DNA of 64,000 nucleotides from the IMG/VR virus record IMGVR_UViG_3300042484_003148, positions 1 through 64,000 of that record, one strand, 5' to 3'. The stretch's first letter is position 1; each line of letters starts with the position of its first letter. Both the position numbers and the translations under genes were made by a program. Under the pieces are notes generated by a model. That model was not told the origin of the DNA and ran no database searches. It saw only the letters and a list, made by a program, of their open reading frames with translations. The DNA is from a virus. Below are positions 16,501 through 24,675 of this stretch, one piece after another.

Positions 16501-17146
16501 AAACTTTATTAAAACCACGATTATCTGACATACCAACCATGAAAATTCTCTTTTCAGTAGCTAATAAACCAGTAGTTTCAATATCGAAACATAGTCTATG
16601 TACATCGTTGTAAAATTCAAAATCCTTAAACAATTTGATTCCTTTTTGAATCATAACTTGTTCGTTAGATTTGATATTAAAAAATAATTTAGTACCATCT
16701 TCATCTTTGGACCATAAACCTAACCCACCTTCTTTAAAGAAAGCAACAATATTATTATATGATTTACTAGATTTAACTAACCATTTATAACCTTGGTCAA
16801 GTCTATCAACAACCTTACTTTCTTTATCAACTGTTCTTAAAGACTGAAATGTAATACCGTGTTTTTCCATAGCTTTATACTTCCAAGCCATGTCACCTTT
16901 ATAAAACTTACTTTTGAAAGCTGAAATATCTTTCATCCATAAAAAAGGTTCGTATGTTATTTGTTCAACTTTTTTAACTCCATCAACATCTGAAACAACA
17001 TAAGCTTTGTTGCTTGTTTCATCAGCTATAACATTTGTAACATGTATCGGTGAATTTACACCTTCTAAGAAGTCTGTTAGTTCTTTATCTTCTACTTTTG
17101 GTGATGAAGCTTGTTTTTTTTGCTCTTCTTTTATTTCCTCAGCCAT
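13550..17146 (-). CDS. Family B DNA polymerase
   Basis: Replicative polymerase with 3'-5' exonuclease, about 1198 aa against about 900 in T4 gp43. CFDIETTGL near residue 190 is Exo I, and FGYNSENFDF is consistent with Exo II. Motif A is ADFGSLYPNLQ, motif B LPLKIFNNSNFGANG, and motif C VCDTDGLN carries the catalytic DTD. The ATG at 17146 (MAEEIKEEQ) is chosen; the longer frame begins with TTG. A Lys/Glu linker (TTGKGKKKVEE) near residue 1090 leads to an extra C-terminal domain of about 100 residues not typical of T4 polymerase, possibly a clamp- or partner-binding module. Confidence 0.92.
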   Translation of the reverse strand: MAEEIKEEQKKQASSPKVEDKELTDFLEGVNSPIHVTNVIADETSNKAYVVSDVDGVKKVEQITYEPFLWMKDISAFKSKFYKGDMAWKYKAMEKHGITFQSLRTVDKESKVVDRLDQGYKWLVKSSKSYNNIVAFFKEGGLGLWSKDEDGTKLFFNIKSNEQVMIQKGIKLFKDFEFYNDVHRLCFDIETTGLLATEKRIFMVGMSDNRGFNKVLTVEKEDDDESERKIIIDFFNYIVELKPSIVFGYNSENFDFNFFIVRAKILNIDLSKILTITRTKTSIKLGGETEDYEQTGLSIEGVFYTNVIDTLHAVRRAKAINSDIKATGLKYITKFNKANKPNRMYVEGNDIYKIYKENLWYLINKENNEYVKIPDILQVDVENGSVLLDTFKSEHPDKTDYIKGSEIVHQYLLDDLWETFQIDSIYNEASFMVSKWLSTSFPRTCSIGGASSWNLLMTDWSYKNRLAIPKPEKEKHDFVGGISATFMLGNLINSKGSFIKKADFGSLYPNLQLEYDLFPKTDVLGILRRLLKFMGANRTLYKKLAVTDPDPVMRNLYKAKQLPLKIFNNSNFGANGSIFFYWSDTKNIAERITCSGRQYLRKMTHFMYKLGMQPAVCDTDGLNSVIPSVFEYDLDGNKLPNPVDAGYFDYKDRFGNEYRREDCFVPRFNDLMFCDFMTVDDDGEWLNSLNLARKNYVSYEVEFDKKTMTKKSKLKMVGNSIKSSTMPKYIEDFLDTGIKHLIKNEPKEFVELYYNTFNKIYYNEIPAIDVASKTKIKMKVTSYIQKVHLPNLIKMLFHETSHEGYLKKIGRKPKAAKKKVENQLELLLPLEVKHQPIEYINKIPGTSFDKKIKNLLKYNYINSEVPMELANLLKSYENYDSFGEWYEKCINTFDLMSEDGFNTFIQTVITPYFAIHGNKNGAVKSKQPHFELIIDNDLTHPDLGEIYYFVNTGNSSAQANNKVDKDGNMYCELIDKDDLNSIVKYNRDLYCDAFNKKVEPLTVCFKQYVGENLILKQEATTTIDSNGKKVKTKGFNPNNRKYFTDEEMVLTSWTYETYPYEKKDIDSLFEYKTEETEPKVEVVKEQKTTGKGKKKVEESKVLFKMENREMEAWNRFQIDPSIIFEEFTCDVKYDKRDNYYDLYKRTRDILRKHNMNLKIEKQSHKEDDIVFLKIGNEYWVTVFKGGQYVKYQQIIDNL

Positions 17147-17231
17147 ATTATTACCTTTATTGAATCGTAAAAATGACAATAAAAAATGTAAAAAACAACT
17201 AAATGAGTTAAATTATTTTTATATAAAACAA

Positions 17232-17265
17232 AAAACTCTTTTAATTAATTTTAAAAGAGTTTTTA
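17232..17265 (-). terminator. Terminator after the tail-protein gene
   Basis: AAAACTCTTTTAA pairs with TTAAAAGAGTTTT (17232-17244 with 17251-17263), with T runs at both ends. It lies 32 nt after the stop of the 294-aa structural gene and before DNA polymerase. Confidence 0.8.
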
Positions 17266-17296
17266 TTACATGTATAATATTACTTTTTAATATTGT

Positions 17297-18181
17297 CTAA
17301 GACCAACCATCAAAATTACTGACAATACAATCAATAATTGTATTCACATCTACATCAAAACTGTAAGCAGATATACCATAATAAGGTGAACAATCAGTTA
17401 CTGTAACTACAGGGTCACCGCAACCTAATATTTGAGTTTTGCTTGATAGATTTAGTATGTGTGTTGGGTTAGGGTCACTAGTGATAATAGTTTCATATTT
17501 TATTTCAGTTGTTAAATTATTATTACATATATTTACACTATTGTCAGCAATTTGGTCATTTAATGTTTCAGTTGTAATACTAAACGCAATATTTTTAATA
17601 CTGAATGTATTGTTTGAGTTTGTTTGAATACCTGTTATGATTGATATGTTATTTTGATATTCCGGTTTAATATTATTTGTTATATTGTTTAATATATATG
17701 TATCAATTTCAGTTTTACTATTGAAAATTAAATTTTTACCTGTATAAACTGAATATTGTTTGTTGTTTATAAATACATTTAAACCATTAAAATATAAGTT
17801 ATAAATCAATGATGATTCAACACAATTAATTAAACTATTGTTTGTTGTATTATCAATTAAGTTAACTAAATAACGTTTTGTTTTGATTAAATTTTGTGGT
17901 AAATAATTAATTAAATATTTTATGTTATTATGTTTAGTTCCATCTAAACAATTTGGTTCTGTACCGGATATATCTGATACAAAGTTAACTTTTAGAATAT
18001 TGTCTGGATTGGTTGATTGGTTGTAATTTGTGTCGCTATCACCTAAACTAAAATAACTAGCTTTCATACCAGTTTTTCTACCTTTTAAACCACCGTTTAA
18101 ATAACCTTTACCTTTATCAGTCCAATAAACTAATAAATCAATATCACATATATCTGAGTTAGTATCTTTAATGTATCCCAT
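17297..18181 (-). CDS. Tail/baseplate structural protein
   Basis: At 294 aa, it starts MGYIKDTNSDICDIDLLVYW, followed by TDKGKGYLNGG and SYFSLGDSDTNYNQS. The same signature (YIKDS, LTxxGKxxL, GDSDTNY) opens the neighbouring 468-aa protein and, more loosely, the 687-aa protein at 22161. This resembles the N-terminal attachment domain of tail-collar/fibre proteins. The rest is Asn/Thr/Ile-rich and beta-like, as in fibres. It sits 4 nt after the 468-aa gene. Confidence 0.6.
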   Translation of the reverse strand: MGYIKDTNSDICDIDLLVYWTDKGKGYLNGGLKGRKTGMKASYFSLGDSDTNYNQSTNPDNILKVNFVSDISGTEPNCLDGTKHNNIKYLINYLPQNLIKTKRYLVNLIDNTTNNSLINCVESSLIYNLYFNGLNVFINNKQYSVYTGKNLIFNSKTEIDTYILNNITNNIKPEYQNNISIITGIQTNSNNTFSIKNIAFSITTETLNDQIADNSVNICNNNLTTEIKYETIITSDPNPTHILNLSSKTQILGCGDPVVTVTDCSPYYGISAYSFDVDVNTIIDCIVSNFDGWS

Positions 18182-18185
18182 ATTG

Positions 18186-19592
18186 TTATTTTAATATTGT
18201 GGTTTGGTTAGTGTCAGTTACATTGTATTCAATAGTATAAATATCTCCAGGTTCCACTGATTGTGATTCAATATCTATATATCTGCCATTAGGTATTGAA
18301 ATTAAATTTTCATATTCAACAACTATTATATCATAATTATTATCAGGTAATGTATGATATACATTATTTTTATAAAAATCAGGAAATATATACTGACTTG
18401 TTAGTTTAGTTGACCCAAATTCTATTTCTACTGCTGTATTGTTATATAATTGTGTTTTATTAATGACAATACCTTTTGTTGAAAAATCTTTGTTTCCAGG
18501 TATGTAAGATGTATTTAAATTATCTATTTCAATATCGGTTAATTGTGTATTGTAATAATCTGCTGAGTTTACTATATATATGTTTTTAATTATATCACCA
18601 TACCATATACCACCAATTCTTCTAGCACCAATACCTAATTTAAAAATATAACCCATTATACTACCATTTAATATTTTAGGGGTTATTGGGTCAAATGTAA
18701 ATTTTTTATTTAAAATACTTGTTTTTATTGAGTTACCATAAAAATTAACACTACCTGTAGATTTAGCTGATATTGGTGTTAAATTTAAATTATTTACAAT
18801 ATTTTGATATGTATCATTTAAATATTTATTTATTTTATTGTTGTTATCATTGAATGTTTTACTATTAAAAATTTCAGGTAAATAGTTTAACGTAACTTTT
18901 GGATAAATAAAAGGAAATTGTAATGGTGGTGTAGTTTTAATTATGTTTTGTTTTACTCTACCGCTACTGTAATACGTAATTGTACCATTCGTATCAGCTA
19001 TTGATTGACCATTGGTGTTTAAATAATTTAAAGCTAAATTATCAGCTTCTAATTGAGATACAGTACTAGTTTTGTAACCATAAGGTAATGACACTGTATA
19101 ATCATCAATAGAGGTTCTTTGATACTGTAAATCTGGTGATGAACCATCATCATACGGTAGATTTGCTGTTATTTTAGGTGTAAATATTTTAGAAACAGGG
19201 TTTGAATAATAAACAAAACCACATTGTGTACTATTTAATGTTTCAATTGTTTGAACAGTACCATCAGGATTTTGATATTTTTGAATTAATGTATTGTCTA
19301 CAGTACAGTATGATGAAATTAACACACCTTTTGGGTCTTTATTGATAATGTAATTAATGTTTAGTCCTGATGATAAGCTACTATTACATTCATTATATTC
19401 ACCACTTAATGCAGGTATGAAATTTCTAGTCAATATATTTCCATTCGTTGTTAGTTGATAGTTCGTGTCACTATCACCAACAACAAAATGTGTTATTGTT
19501 ATGTCTTGTTCAGAACCATTAAGATATAAATTTTTACCTTTTTGAGTTAAAAAACAAGTTAGTTCGATATTTGAATCTTTAATGTATGCCAT
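18186..19592 (-). CDS. Tail/baseplate structural protein
   Basis: At 468 aa, it starts MAYIKDSNIELTCFLTQKGK and continues with ITHFVVGDSDTNY, the shared attachment-domain signature. The long Asn/Tyr/Ser-rich remainder looks like virion beta structure. It is probably co-transcribed with the 294-aa paralogue. An ACTATTTAAA motif lies just upstream, and a plus-strand operon starts divergently about 90 nt away. Confidence 0.6.
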   Translation of the reverse strand: MAYIKDSNIELTCFLTQKGKNLYLNGSEQDITITHFVVGDSDTNYQLTTNGNILTRNFIPALSGEYNECNSSLSSGLNINYIINKDPKGVLISSYCTVDNTLIQKYQNPDGTVQTIETLNSTQCGFVYYSNPVSKIFTPKITANLPYDDGSSPDLQYQRTSIDDYTVSLPYGYKTSTVSQLEADNLALNYLNTNGQSIADTNGTITYYSSGRVKQNIIKTTPPLQFPFIYPKVTLNYLPEIFNSKTFNDNNNKINKYLNDTYQNIVNNLNLTPISAKSTGSVNFYGNSIKTSILNKKFTFDPITPKILNGSIMGYIFKLGIGARRIGGIWYGDIIKNIYIVNSADYYNTQLTDIEIDNLNTSYIPGNKDFSTKGIVINKTQLYNNTAVEIEFGSTKLTSQYIFPDFYKNNVYHTLPDNNYDIIVVEYENLISIPNGRYIDIESQSVEPGDIYTIEYNVTDTNQTTILK

Positions 19593-19595
19593 ACA

Positions 19596-19608
19596 AATTT
19601 AAATAGTG
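19596..19608 (-). promoter_or_regulatory. Candidate late promoter (ACTATTTAAATTT)
   Basis: A copy of the ACTATTTA motif directly upstream of the 468-aa virion gene. Confidence 0.35.
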
Positions 19609-19629
19609 ATGAAAATAATTTTAGGATTA

Positions 19630-19662
19630 TTGAAACCTTTTATTTAGTTTTACGTTAGAATA
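19630..19662 (+). promoter_or_regulatory. Phage-motif promoter
   Basis: TTGAAACCTTTTATT, then TAGTTTTACGTTAGAATA: the TTG-N12-TAGnTTTrCGTT motif with no upstream TTTG box. It lies 19 nt before the ATG at 19681. Confidence 0.65.
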
Positions 19663-19680
19663 GTTAAACTAATAATTAAT

Positions 19681-20163
19681 ATGGAAAATAGTATTAAAGA
19701 AATCAGTAATTTCTTAAAACCAAGTACTACTTATTTAATGCCTTGCGGAAATTTATTTGAATCGGATTATATTAGTACAAGAAGTATGTTGTTTAAAATA
19801 ACTTCTAAGTGTGATGAACTGTTAGAAACATGCTCAATAGGTAATCTTGATGATTGGTTAATAAATGATTCAGGTTTGAAAAAATGTGGAAATAGTGTGT
19901 ATCAATTAACGGTTAATAAATTGTCGGATTATATTTTATATAGAACCGTAAATAAAAGACCTTTAACTATAAAAGCTGGGGATAAGTTTTTGTTCCCTGA
20001 ATTTAAACCATTTATAAAAACTATCTATGAATTTGATAAAAACCCTTGGAATAAAAGTATTATAGACGGTTTTTGTACTTACGATGGTTCATATTCGTTA
20101 CATAGAGCTTTTAAATCATATAGTAATTGTATAAATTATATTATCTTACAACCTGAAATATAA
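19681..20163 (+). CDS. Hypothetical 160-aa protein
   Basis: Starts MENSIKEISNFLKPSTTYLM; has five cysteines not in a zinc-finger pattern, and segments SKCDELLETCSIGNLDDW and FCTYDGSYSLHRAFKSYSN. No family recognised. It is the first gene of a short plus-strand operon under a phage-motif promoter, between minus-strand virion genes. Confidence 0.65.
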   Translation: MENSIKEISNFLKPSTTYLMPCGNLFESDYISTRSMLFKITSKCDELLETCSIGNLDDWLINDSGLKKCGNSVYQLTVNKLSDYILYRTVNKRPLTIKAGDKFLFPEFKPFIKTIYEFDKNPWNKSIIDGFCTYDGSYSLHRAFKSYSNCINYIILQPEI

Positions 20164-20175
20164 ATGTTAATTAAT

Positions 20176-20298
20176 ATGGAAAATTACTCAAAACTTAGAT
20201 TAGAAACGTATCAACAAGCTGTTAAAGATGGTAAAGTGAATGATTCACCTTTAGCATGGCACATTTGGAAAAGAAACTTTAATATAAATCAGAAATAA
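20176..20298 (+). CDS. Hypothetical 40-aa protein
   Basis: ATG at 20176; starts MENYSKLRLETYQQAVKDG and ends WKRNFNINQK. Its TAA overlaps the next ATG (TAATG at 20296-20300), indicating coupled translation. Function unknown. Confidence 0.65.
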   Translation: MENYSKLRLETYQQAVKDGKVNDSPLAWHIWKRNFNINQK

Positions 20299-20597
20299 TG
20301 AATAAATTAAGAAGATTTTTGAACATTCCTAGTAAACAACAAATGTCTTTAATAGAAAAAGATATTTTGTTTGTTAAGGAATTAGCTGAAAAAGAAAATA
20401 AAAAACGTTGGTCGGATGATTATGATAACGTACAAAAATTAAACAGTACATGCCCAGTTTGTAGAAAAACTGATGTTGTTAATAAAATTGCTGAAACTAA
20501 AGGTAATAAATATTCAACATATACTGAACCTGTTAATCATTGTAATTCTTGCGGAAATCAGTGGGTTAAATGTTCTAAAAACCATATAAATCATTAA
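20298..20597 (+). CDS. Zinc-ribbon protein, possibly truncated by a TnpB insertion
   Basis: At 99 aa, it has CPVC (about 52-55) and CNSCG (about 82-86), a four-cysteine zinc ribbon, after a helical Lys/Glu N-terminus. Proteins of this form usually continue after the second knuckle; here it ends 12 residues later, 18 nt before the end of the TnpB gene. A plus-strand frame lacking a start resumes beyond TnpB at about 21985, so the original gene may have been split. Confidence 0.65.
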   Translation: MNKLRRFLNIPSKQQMSLIEKDILFVKELAEKENKKRWSDDYDNVQKLNSTCPVCRKTDVVNKIAETKGNKYSTYTEPVNHCNSCGNQWVKCSKNHINH

Positions 20598-20614
20598 AAT
20601 TTATACAGTTAATT

Positions 20615-21895
20615 TCATAAAAGGTTTGAATCTGTTGATACATACTTCAACTCGAATATATCCCTTACTTTTATTGGGTTGAACAATAACCCACTATCAA
20701 TTATCTTACTAACGTAAGAATCAAAGACTACTTTTCTCATGATGTTAACCGCTCCGTTAACATCTGCGTTTATTAAACCCTTAGCTGATTGAAATAACCC
20801 TCGTTGAACTCTTTTATTAACTTTAAAGAACCCGTTTGGTATCGCTTCACCATACTTATACAATTTCTCTAATATTAGAGAATCTGTTTTTGAGGTATAA
20901 CTTTCTTCCGTTTCAGTTACTTTTATACCTACCATTTCACACTTATATTTAATCTTATTTAACAGATTTAAATAAGATATGTAACAGAATTTTTGGTTAT
21001 TAATTCTACCAATATCAATGGAGTCCTTCCATTGTTTGTTGTAACCAACTATTAAATTACCTATCTTATTATCTACTAAATAATCTACAATGTATCTACT
21101 TATTTTATGATATAAATCATTCAATGTGTTCTCTCTGTCTACATATAAATTCTTAATTTGTTCAGTTAAACCCTTAGTACCTTGTCTAACTTTAATTGAA
21201 GTTAATCTAGCTAGTTCTTTGTTAAAGAACTGATTGTAACTTTTAATTTGATTACCGCTAAGTAAAACAGGATTTGTAAATGAACTAACCAAGGTCACTA
21301 AGTTATTAACACCTAAGTCAATTGAAGCGTGTTCATCGTAGTTAACATCTTTGTTTTCAATATGTTTTTCATAAATAATTTCAACTTTGATGTAATTTTT
21401 TTTAGATATCAACCTAACTTGATTAAAGTTTTTAATTAATTCTTTGTATTTATCAAACTGTGGTATATATATTTTTAATGTTTTAGACAAGTGAATATAA
21501 CCGTCATCTTTAATAATACAAGCTTGGTTTGTATAAATCAAGTTAGATAAACAATTTTTACCTTTGAAGTTAGGTAATTTAGGTTTACCTTTATACTTAG
21601 TTGGGTTATTTGACCAATCTTTAACGGCAGCAATGTAAGATTTAACATCTTGTTCAAGAACCTTTAGTGTCTGTTGAGCAACTTGAGCTTTAAGTAATTT
21701 ATAATTAACAGCACCTTCAAGATTAGTTTTACATTTCATTAACACATCTAAGTCTTTATAAAACAAAAACTTACCTTCGTTATTAAGGTTTGTTTTAACT
21801 TCATAAAGAGCTTGGTTATAAAGGTTGTTAGCAACTTTACAAAGCTCAGTTAGATGAGTGGATGTGTTAATGTCAAATGTGTAAACTAATTGCAT
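20615..21895 (-). CDS. tnpB: TnpB (IS605 OrfB-type RNA-guided nuclease)
   Basis: At 426 aa, it has a helical N-terminal region and a RuvC-like core: first Asp in ASIDLGVNN near residue 190, EESYTSKTD near 328, and last Asp in NADVNGAVNIMR near 381. IVGYNKQWK stands where many TnpBs have their catalytic Glu; this GxNxxWK form belongs to a known TnpB clade in which another Glu may serve (inference). The zinc-finger cysteines are absent. There is no TnpA next to it. The family cuts DNA using an RNA from the 3' end of its gene. An ACTATTTATAATAAAT motif precedes it. Confidence 0.85.
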   Translation of the reverse strand: MQLVYTFDINTSTHLTELCKVANNLYNQALYEVKTNLNNEGKFLFYKDLDVLMKCKTNLEGAVNYKLLKAQVAQQTLKVLEQDVKSYIAAVKDWSNNPTKYKGKPKLPNFKGKNCLSNLIYTNQACIIKDDGYIHLSKTLKIYIPQFDKYKELIKNFNQVRLISKKNYIKVEIIYEKHIENKDVNYDEHASIDLGVNNLVTLVSSFTNPVLLSGNQIKSYNQFFNKELARLTSIKVRQGTKGLTEQIKNLYVDRENTLNDLYHKISRYIVDYLVDNKIGNLIVGYNKQWKDSIDIGRINNQKFCYISYLNLLNKIKYKCEMVGIKVTETEESYTSKTDSLILEKLYKYGEAIPNGFFKVNKRVQRGLFQSAKGLINADVNGAVNIMRKVVFDSYVSKIIDSGLLFNPIKVRDIFELKYVSTDSNLL

Positions 21896-21913
21896 TGATT
21901 ATGTTATTAAATG

Positions 21914-21932
21914 TTATTTATTATAAATAGTA
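21914..21932 (-). promoter_or_regulatory. Candidate late promoter before tnpB
   Basis: ACTATTTATAATAAATAAC, virtually identical to the sequence before the TnpB genes at 32131 and 42768 and related to motifs before virion genes. Confidence 0.45.
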
Positions 21933-21984
21933 AAAATTATTAAAATAATTTGATATTATAGAATAAATTCTATAATTTTAGATA

Positions 21985-22102
21985 CCATATAAATTGGTTC
22001 AAACATATTACAGTAGAACTTGTGATAATTTATCATTATCGAATTTAAGAACAAAGTTTAAGTCTGTATATGATATTGTTGAAACTAAACCTATTTTATA
22101 AA
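21985..22102 (+). pseudogene. 3' gene fragment next to tnpB
   Basis: An open plus-strand frame, beginning after an in-frame TAG, reads IPYKLVQTYYSRTCDN and on to DIVETKPIL before TAA and a terminator. It has no start codon and abuts the TnpB unit, so it is probably the tail of a plus-strand gene interrupted by it, perhaps the zinc-ribbon gene at 20298. Inference from position and frame. Confidence 0.45.
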
Positions 22103-22107
22103 AACAA

Positions 22108-22143
22108 AAAAACCTCTCCTAGTAATTAAGAGAGGTTTTTCTT
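22108..22143. terminator. Bidirectional terminator
   Basis: AAACCTCTC (22110-22118) pairs with GAGAGGTTT (22130-22138), with T runs on both sides, between the gene fragment and the 687-aa minus-strand gene. Confidence 0.85.
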
Positions 22144-22160
22144 TTTAAAAATACTTTATA

Positions 22161-24224
22161 TTAAAAATCTAAACTTAATTCAATCAATTTAGTTTGGTTA
22201 TTTTTCTTTTCTAATGGTGTGCTTAATTTACCAACAGCAACTAACACATTATTATCATCATAAATACCTATACTTGAAATTAAAACACTATTTTCTGTTT
22301 CATCAAACGTTGGGTTTTGACTTGTATTAAAATTATTGTAAGGTAATGTTATTAAAAATTTAGTTTTAAACACTGTTGCACTAATATCTGTATTTACATT
22401 ACCATAAAAGAATGATTCATCACCAAAATTAAGTGTTGTTGTATCTGAAGCTAATGGTATGTTAATATAGTTATTTAAATTGTATGTGGTACCACCTGTA
22501 ATTATATTATTATCTATAACATAATTAATGTTTTGGAAAGCTGTTGATGGTATTGTACCACCTGACCAAGTACTGTAACCATTTAATCTTGATGTATAAT
22601 CAAATTCTTTCCATGCTTCTGGTGAAGGTCTATCGTTAGGATTATTAACTAACTGATAAATTATTTTAAATGTTCTAAACGTAAATCCGGTACCTGATGC
22701 AAAACCTGTGTTATTACTTAAATACTGTAATTCACTATCAGAAATATTAAATCTACAAACTTGGTTGTTTGTTAACGCATTGTTAGATGTTTCACCACTG
22801 AATACAGTGTAAATTTGGTTATGTAAACCACCTTTATAACCATAACTTAAATTAAAACTATATGCTGTTGTATTATCAAATAAATACGTAACGTAAAGTC
22901 TTTGGTTTGTTGTTGTAAAGATATTTGGATTAGTTACCGTTCCTAAAGTATTACCAATATTACTTATTTCCGGTAAAGTAAAATTTCTATCACTTTTGTA
23001 ACTAAGAGCAGTTAATAATTCTTCGTTTTCAACGATAGCAAGTTTCAAGTTAGGAAACACCTTTCCAATAACTGTATTGTAACTGTCATCAGCTATCAAA
23101 TCGTAGTACGGTGTGTTTAAACCAGACAATATCTTGGTTGTAGTAGTGTTTAAACATTTTAATTTAACACCTACTTTGTTTGATGTTTTGGACCAAATTA
23201 CTGTTGGTATATCTAAAACAGTAGAACCACTATAAAATTGTTCACCATAAAAGTTTGAAACACTATTATTAGTAAAATGAACAATACCTAATGATTTTTG
23301 TGAATCACCTAATGTATTAATGTATTCTTTGAAACCAGCATAGTTTTTTGTGTTAAATTCACCATAAGGTTTGAATGTTGAATCTTTACCTGCTAATTCT
23401 TCTGTGTAAACTATACTTAAATTCCAAACAGGAACATCATCATTACCTACATTGAATGAATTATCAAATGATAACGTATCACTATTCCAATAATCACTAA
23501 TTACACTTGAACCATAGTATGAATTTATTGAATCACCACCTGGATATATAATTGCTTGCGCAACCGTTGAACCTGTAAAACTATTAAAATTTGGTGTGTT
23601 TCTATCTACTGTAACTGATAATGTATTTCCAGATAACGTACCTGTTTTAGCTTGTATTTTATAAAATAAATGAGGTAATAATTTGTTTTGGTCAATAACA
23701 CCATTTGTTGTGGTTCCTGTTGTTGATGGATTAACCCATTGAACCATTATTAGGTCATTAACAGCAGGTTCTGTTGATAATGTGAATCCAGAACCTTGTC
23801 TAATATGAATAGTATTAGACCCTGAAGAACCAGATAAAGGTACGATAATATTTGCTTGTCTAACATAAGTTGTTGATGTTAGACCCGTGAAACCTGATGT
23901 CGTTGAGCCAGTAAAGAAGCCTCTTGTTTTGGCTGTATTTTTGACTGAAATTTCGGTTGGAATGACAGTTGGTAGTGGACTTAAATTTGATGTTGATGAG
24001 TCGGTTGGTTTTATGAAATATTTTAAGTCAGGGTTTTTATCTTTTGGTCTCAAAACACTTAATATTGAACCTGTTTGATTTGTATTATTTAAAAATTGGT
24101 AATCTACCTCGTCATCGGAAATACCCCATTGAGAAAAACGCAGTAGACCGCTTGCTAATAATTTTCTTCCGTATGTTGATAATTTTGTTTGGATAGCTAA
24201 GGAATCCTTTAAAATGAAGCTCAT
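22161..24224 (-). CDS. Large tail/baseplate structural protein
   Basis: At 687 aa, it starts MSFILKDSLAIQTKLSTYGR and continues with KLLASGLLRFSQWGISDDEVDY, a diverged form of the attachment signature found at 17297 and 18186. The rest is Ser/Thr/Asn/Gly-rich with many TGST and SGNT strings, typical of beta-structured virion proteins. Its end (SSIGIYDDNNVLVAVGKLST) resembles tail-fibre or baseplate-wedge ends. A T/ACTATTTA motif precedes the gene. Confidence 0.65.
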   Translation of the reverse strand: MSFILKDSLAIQTKLSTYGRKLLASGLLRFSQWGISDDEVDYQFLNNTNQTGSILSVLRPKDKNPDLKYFIKPTDSSTSNLSPLPTVIPTEISVKNTAKTRGFFTGSTTSGFTGLTSTTYVRQANIIVPLSGSSGSNTIHIRQGSGFTLSTEPAVNDLIMVQWVNPSTTGTTTNGVIDQNKLLPHLFYKIQAKTGTLSGNTLSVTVDRNTPNFNSFTGSTVAQAIIYPGGDSINSYYGSSVISDYWNSDTLSFDNSFNVGNDDVPVWNLSIVYTEELAGKDSTFKPYGEFNTKNYAGFKEYINTLGDSQKSLGIVHFTNNSVSNFYGEQFYSGSTVLDIPTVIWSKTSNKVGVKLKCLNTTTTKILSGLNTPYYDLIADDSYNTVIGKVFPNLKLAIVENEELLTALSYKSDRNFTLPEISNIGNTLGTVTNPNIFTTTNQRLYVTYLFDNTTAYSFNLSYGYKGGLHNQIYTVFSGETSNNALTNNQVCRFNISDSELQYLSNNTGFASGTGFTFRTFKIIYQLVNNPNDRPSPEAWKEFDYTSRLNGYSTWSGGTIPSTAFQNINYVIDNNIITGGTTYNLNNYINIPLASDTTTLNFGDESFFYGNVNTDISATVFKTKFLITLPYNNFNTSQNPTFDETENSVLISSIGIYDDNNVLVAVGKLSTPLEKKNNQTKLIELSLDF

Positions 24225-24238
24225 GTTTAGTTGTTTTG

Positions 24239-24255
24239 TTTATTTTTAAATAGAG
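24239..24255 (-). promoter_or_regulatory. Candidate late promoter (TCTATTTAAAAATAAAC)
   Basis: A motif copy about 15 nt before the ATG of the 687-aa virion gene. Confidence 0.35.
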
Positions 24256-24289
24256 TTAAGAAAATTATTTTTATAATATCTTGTAACCT

Positions 24290-24318
24290 TTTATTTTGTT
24301 TTACGTTAGAATATAAAA
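24290..24318 (+). promoter_or_regulatory. Phage-motif promoter
   Basis: TTGTAACCTTTTATT, then TTGTTTTACGTTAGAATA; the same spacing as the copy at 19630. It lies about 40 nt before the ATG at 24357. Confidence 0.65.
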
Positions 24319-24356
24319 ACTAATAATGGTGTTGGTTTTAAAAGTTAAAAGTACTT

Positions 24357-24635
24357 ATGGAAAATGTAAATGAAGAAAAAATTGTTTTGTTATTTTGTAG
24401 AGAAAATTTGACCGAAATTAATAAAACTAAATTAATTGGTGAAATTGATATAAATTGTTTTGAAGGTTATTTGAAACCCATTAAACAAGCTGGTGTTTTA
24501 ATTTTTGTTGAAAATGATGGTTCTAGTAAATGTTTTAGGAATCGTTATGGTAGTAGTTTTGATTTTAAATTTGAAGATTTAACTGATGATTATAGAGTAG
24601 TTAAATATCATGAAAAATTAGAGCGTTTGTTTTAA
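24357..24635 (+). CDS. Hypothetical 92-aa protein
   Basis: Starts MENVNEEKIVLLFCRENLTE; acidic, with an alternating strand-like centre (AGVLIFVENDGSSK). No known motif. A single gene under its own phage-motif promoter and terminated by the shared hairpin. Confidence 0.65.
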   Translation: MENVNEEKIVLLFCRENLTEINKTKLIGEIDINCFEGYLKPIKQAGVLIFVENDGSSKCFRNRYGSSFDFKFEDLTDDYRVVKYHEKLERLF

Positions 24636-24643
24636 TTTAAAAA

Positions 24644-24675
24644 TAAAACCTCTCTTAAATATTAGGAGAGGTTTT
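24644..24675. terminator. Bidirectional terminator overlapping a coding end
   Basis: AAACCTCTC (24646-24654) pairs with GAGAGGTTT (24666-24674). The right arm encodes the last residues (KTSP) of the convergent GIY-YIG gene. Confidence 0.82.

Noticed and set aside
17147-17179. Longer DNA polymerase start
   Set aside because: It begins with TTG and adds 11 residues with no conservation; the ATG at 17146 has normal spacing.
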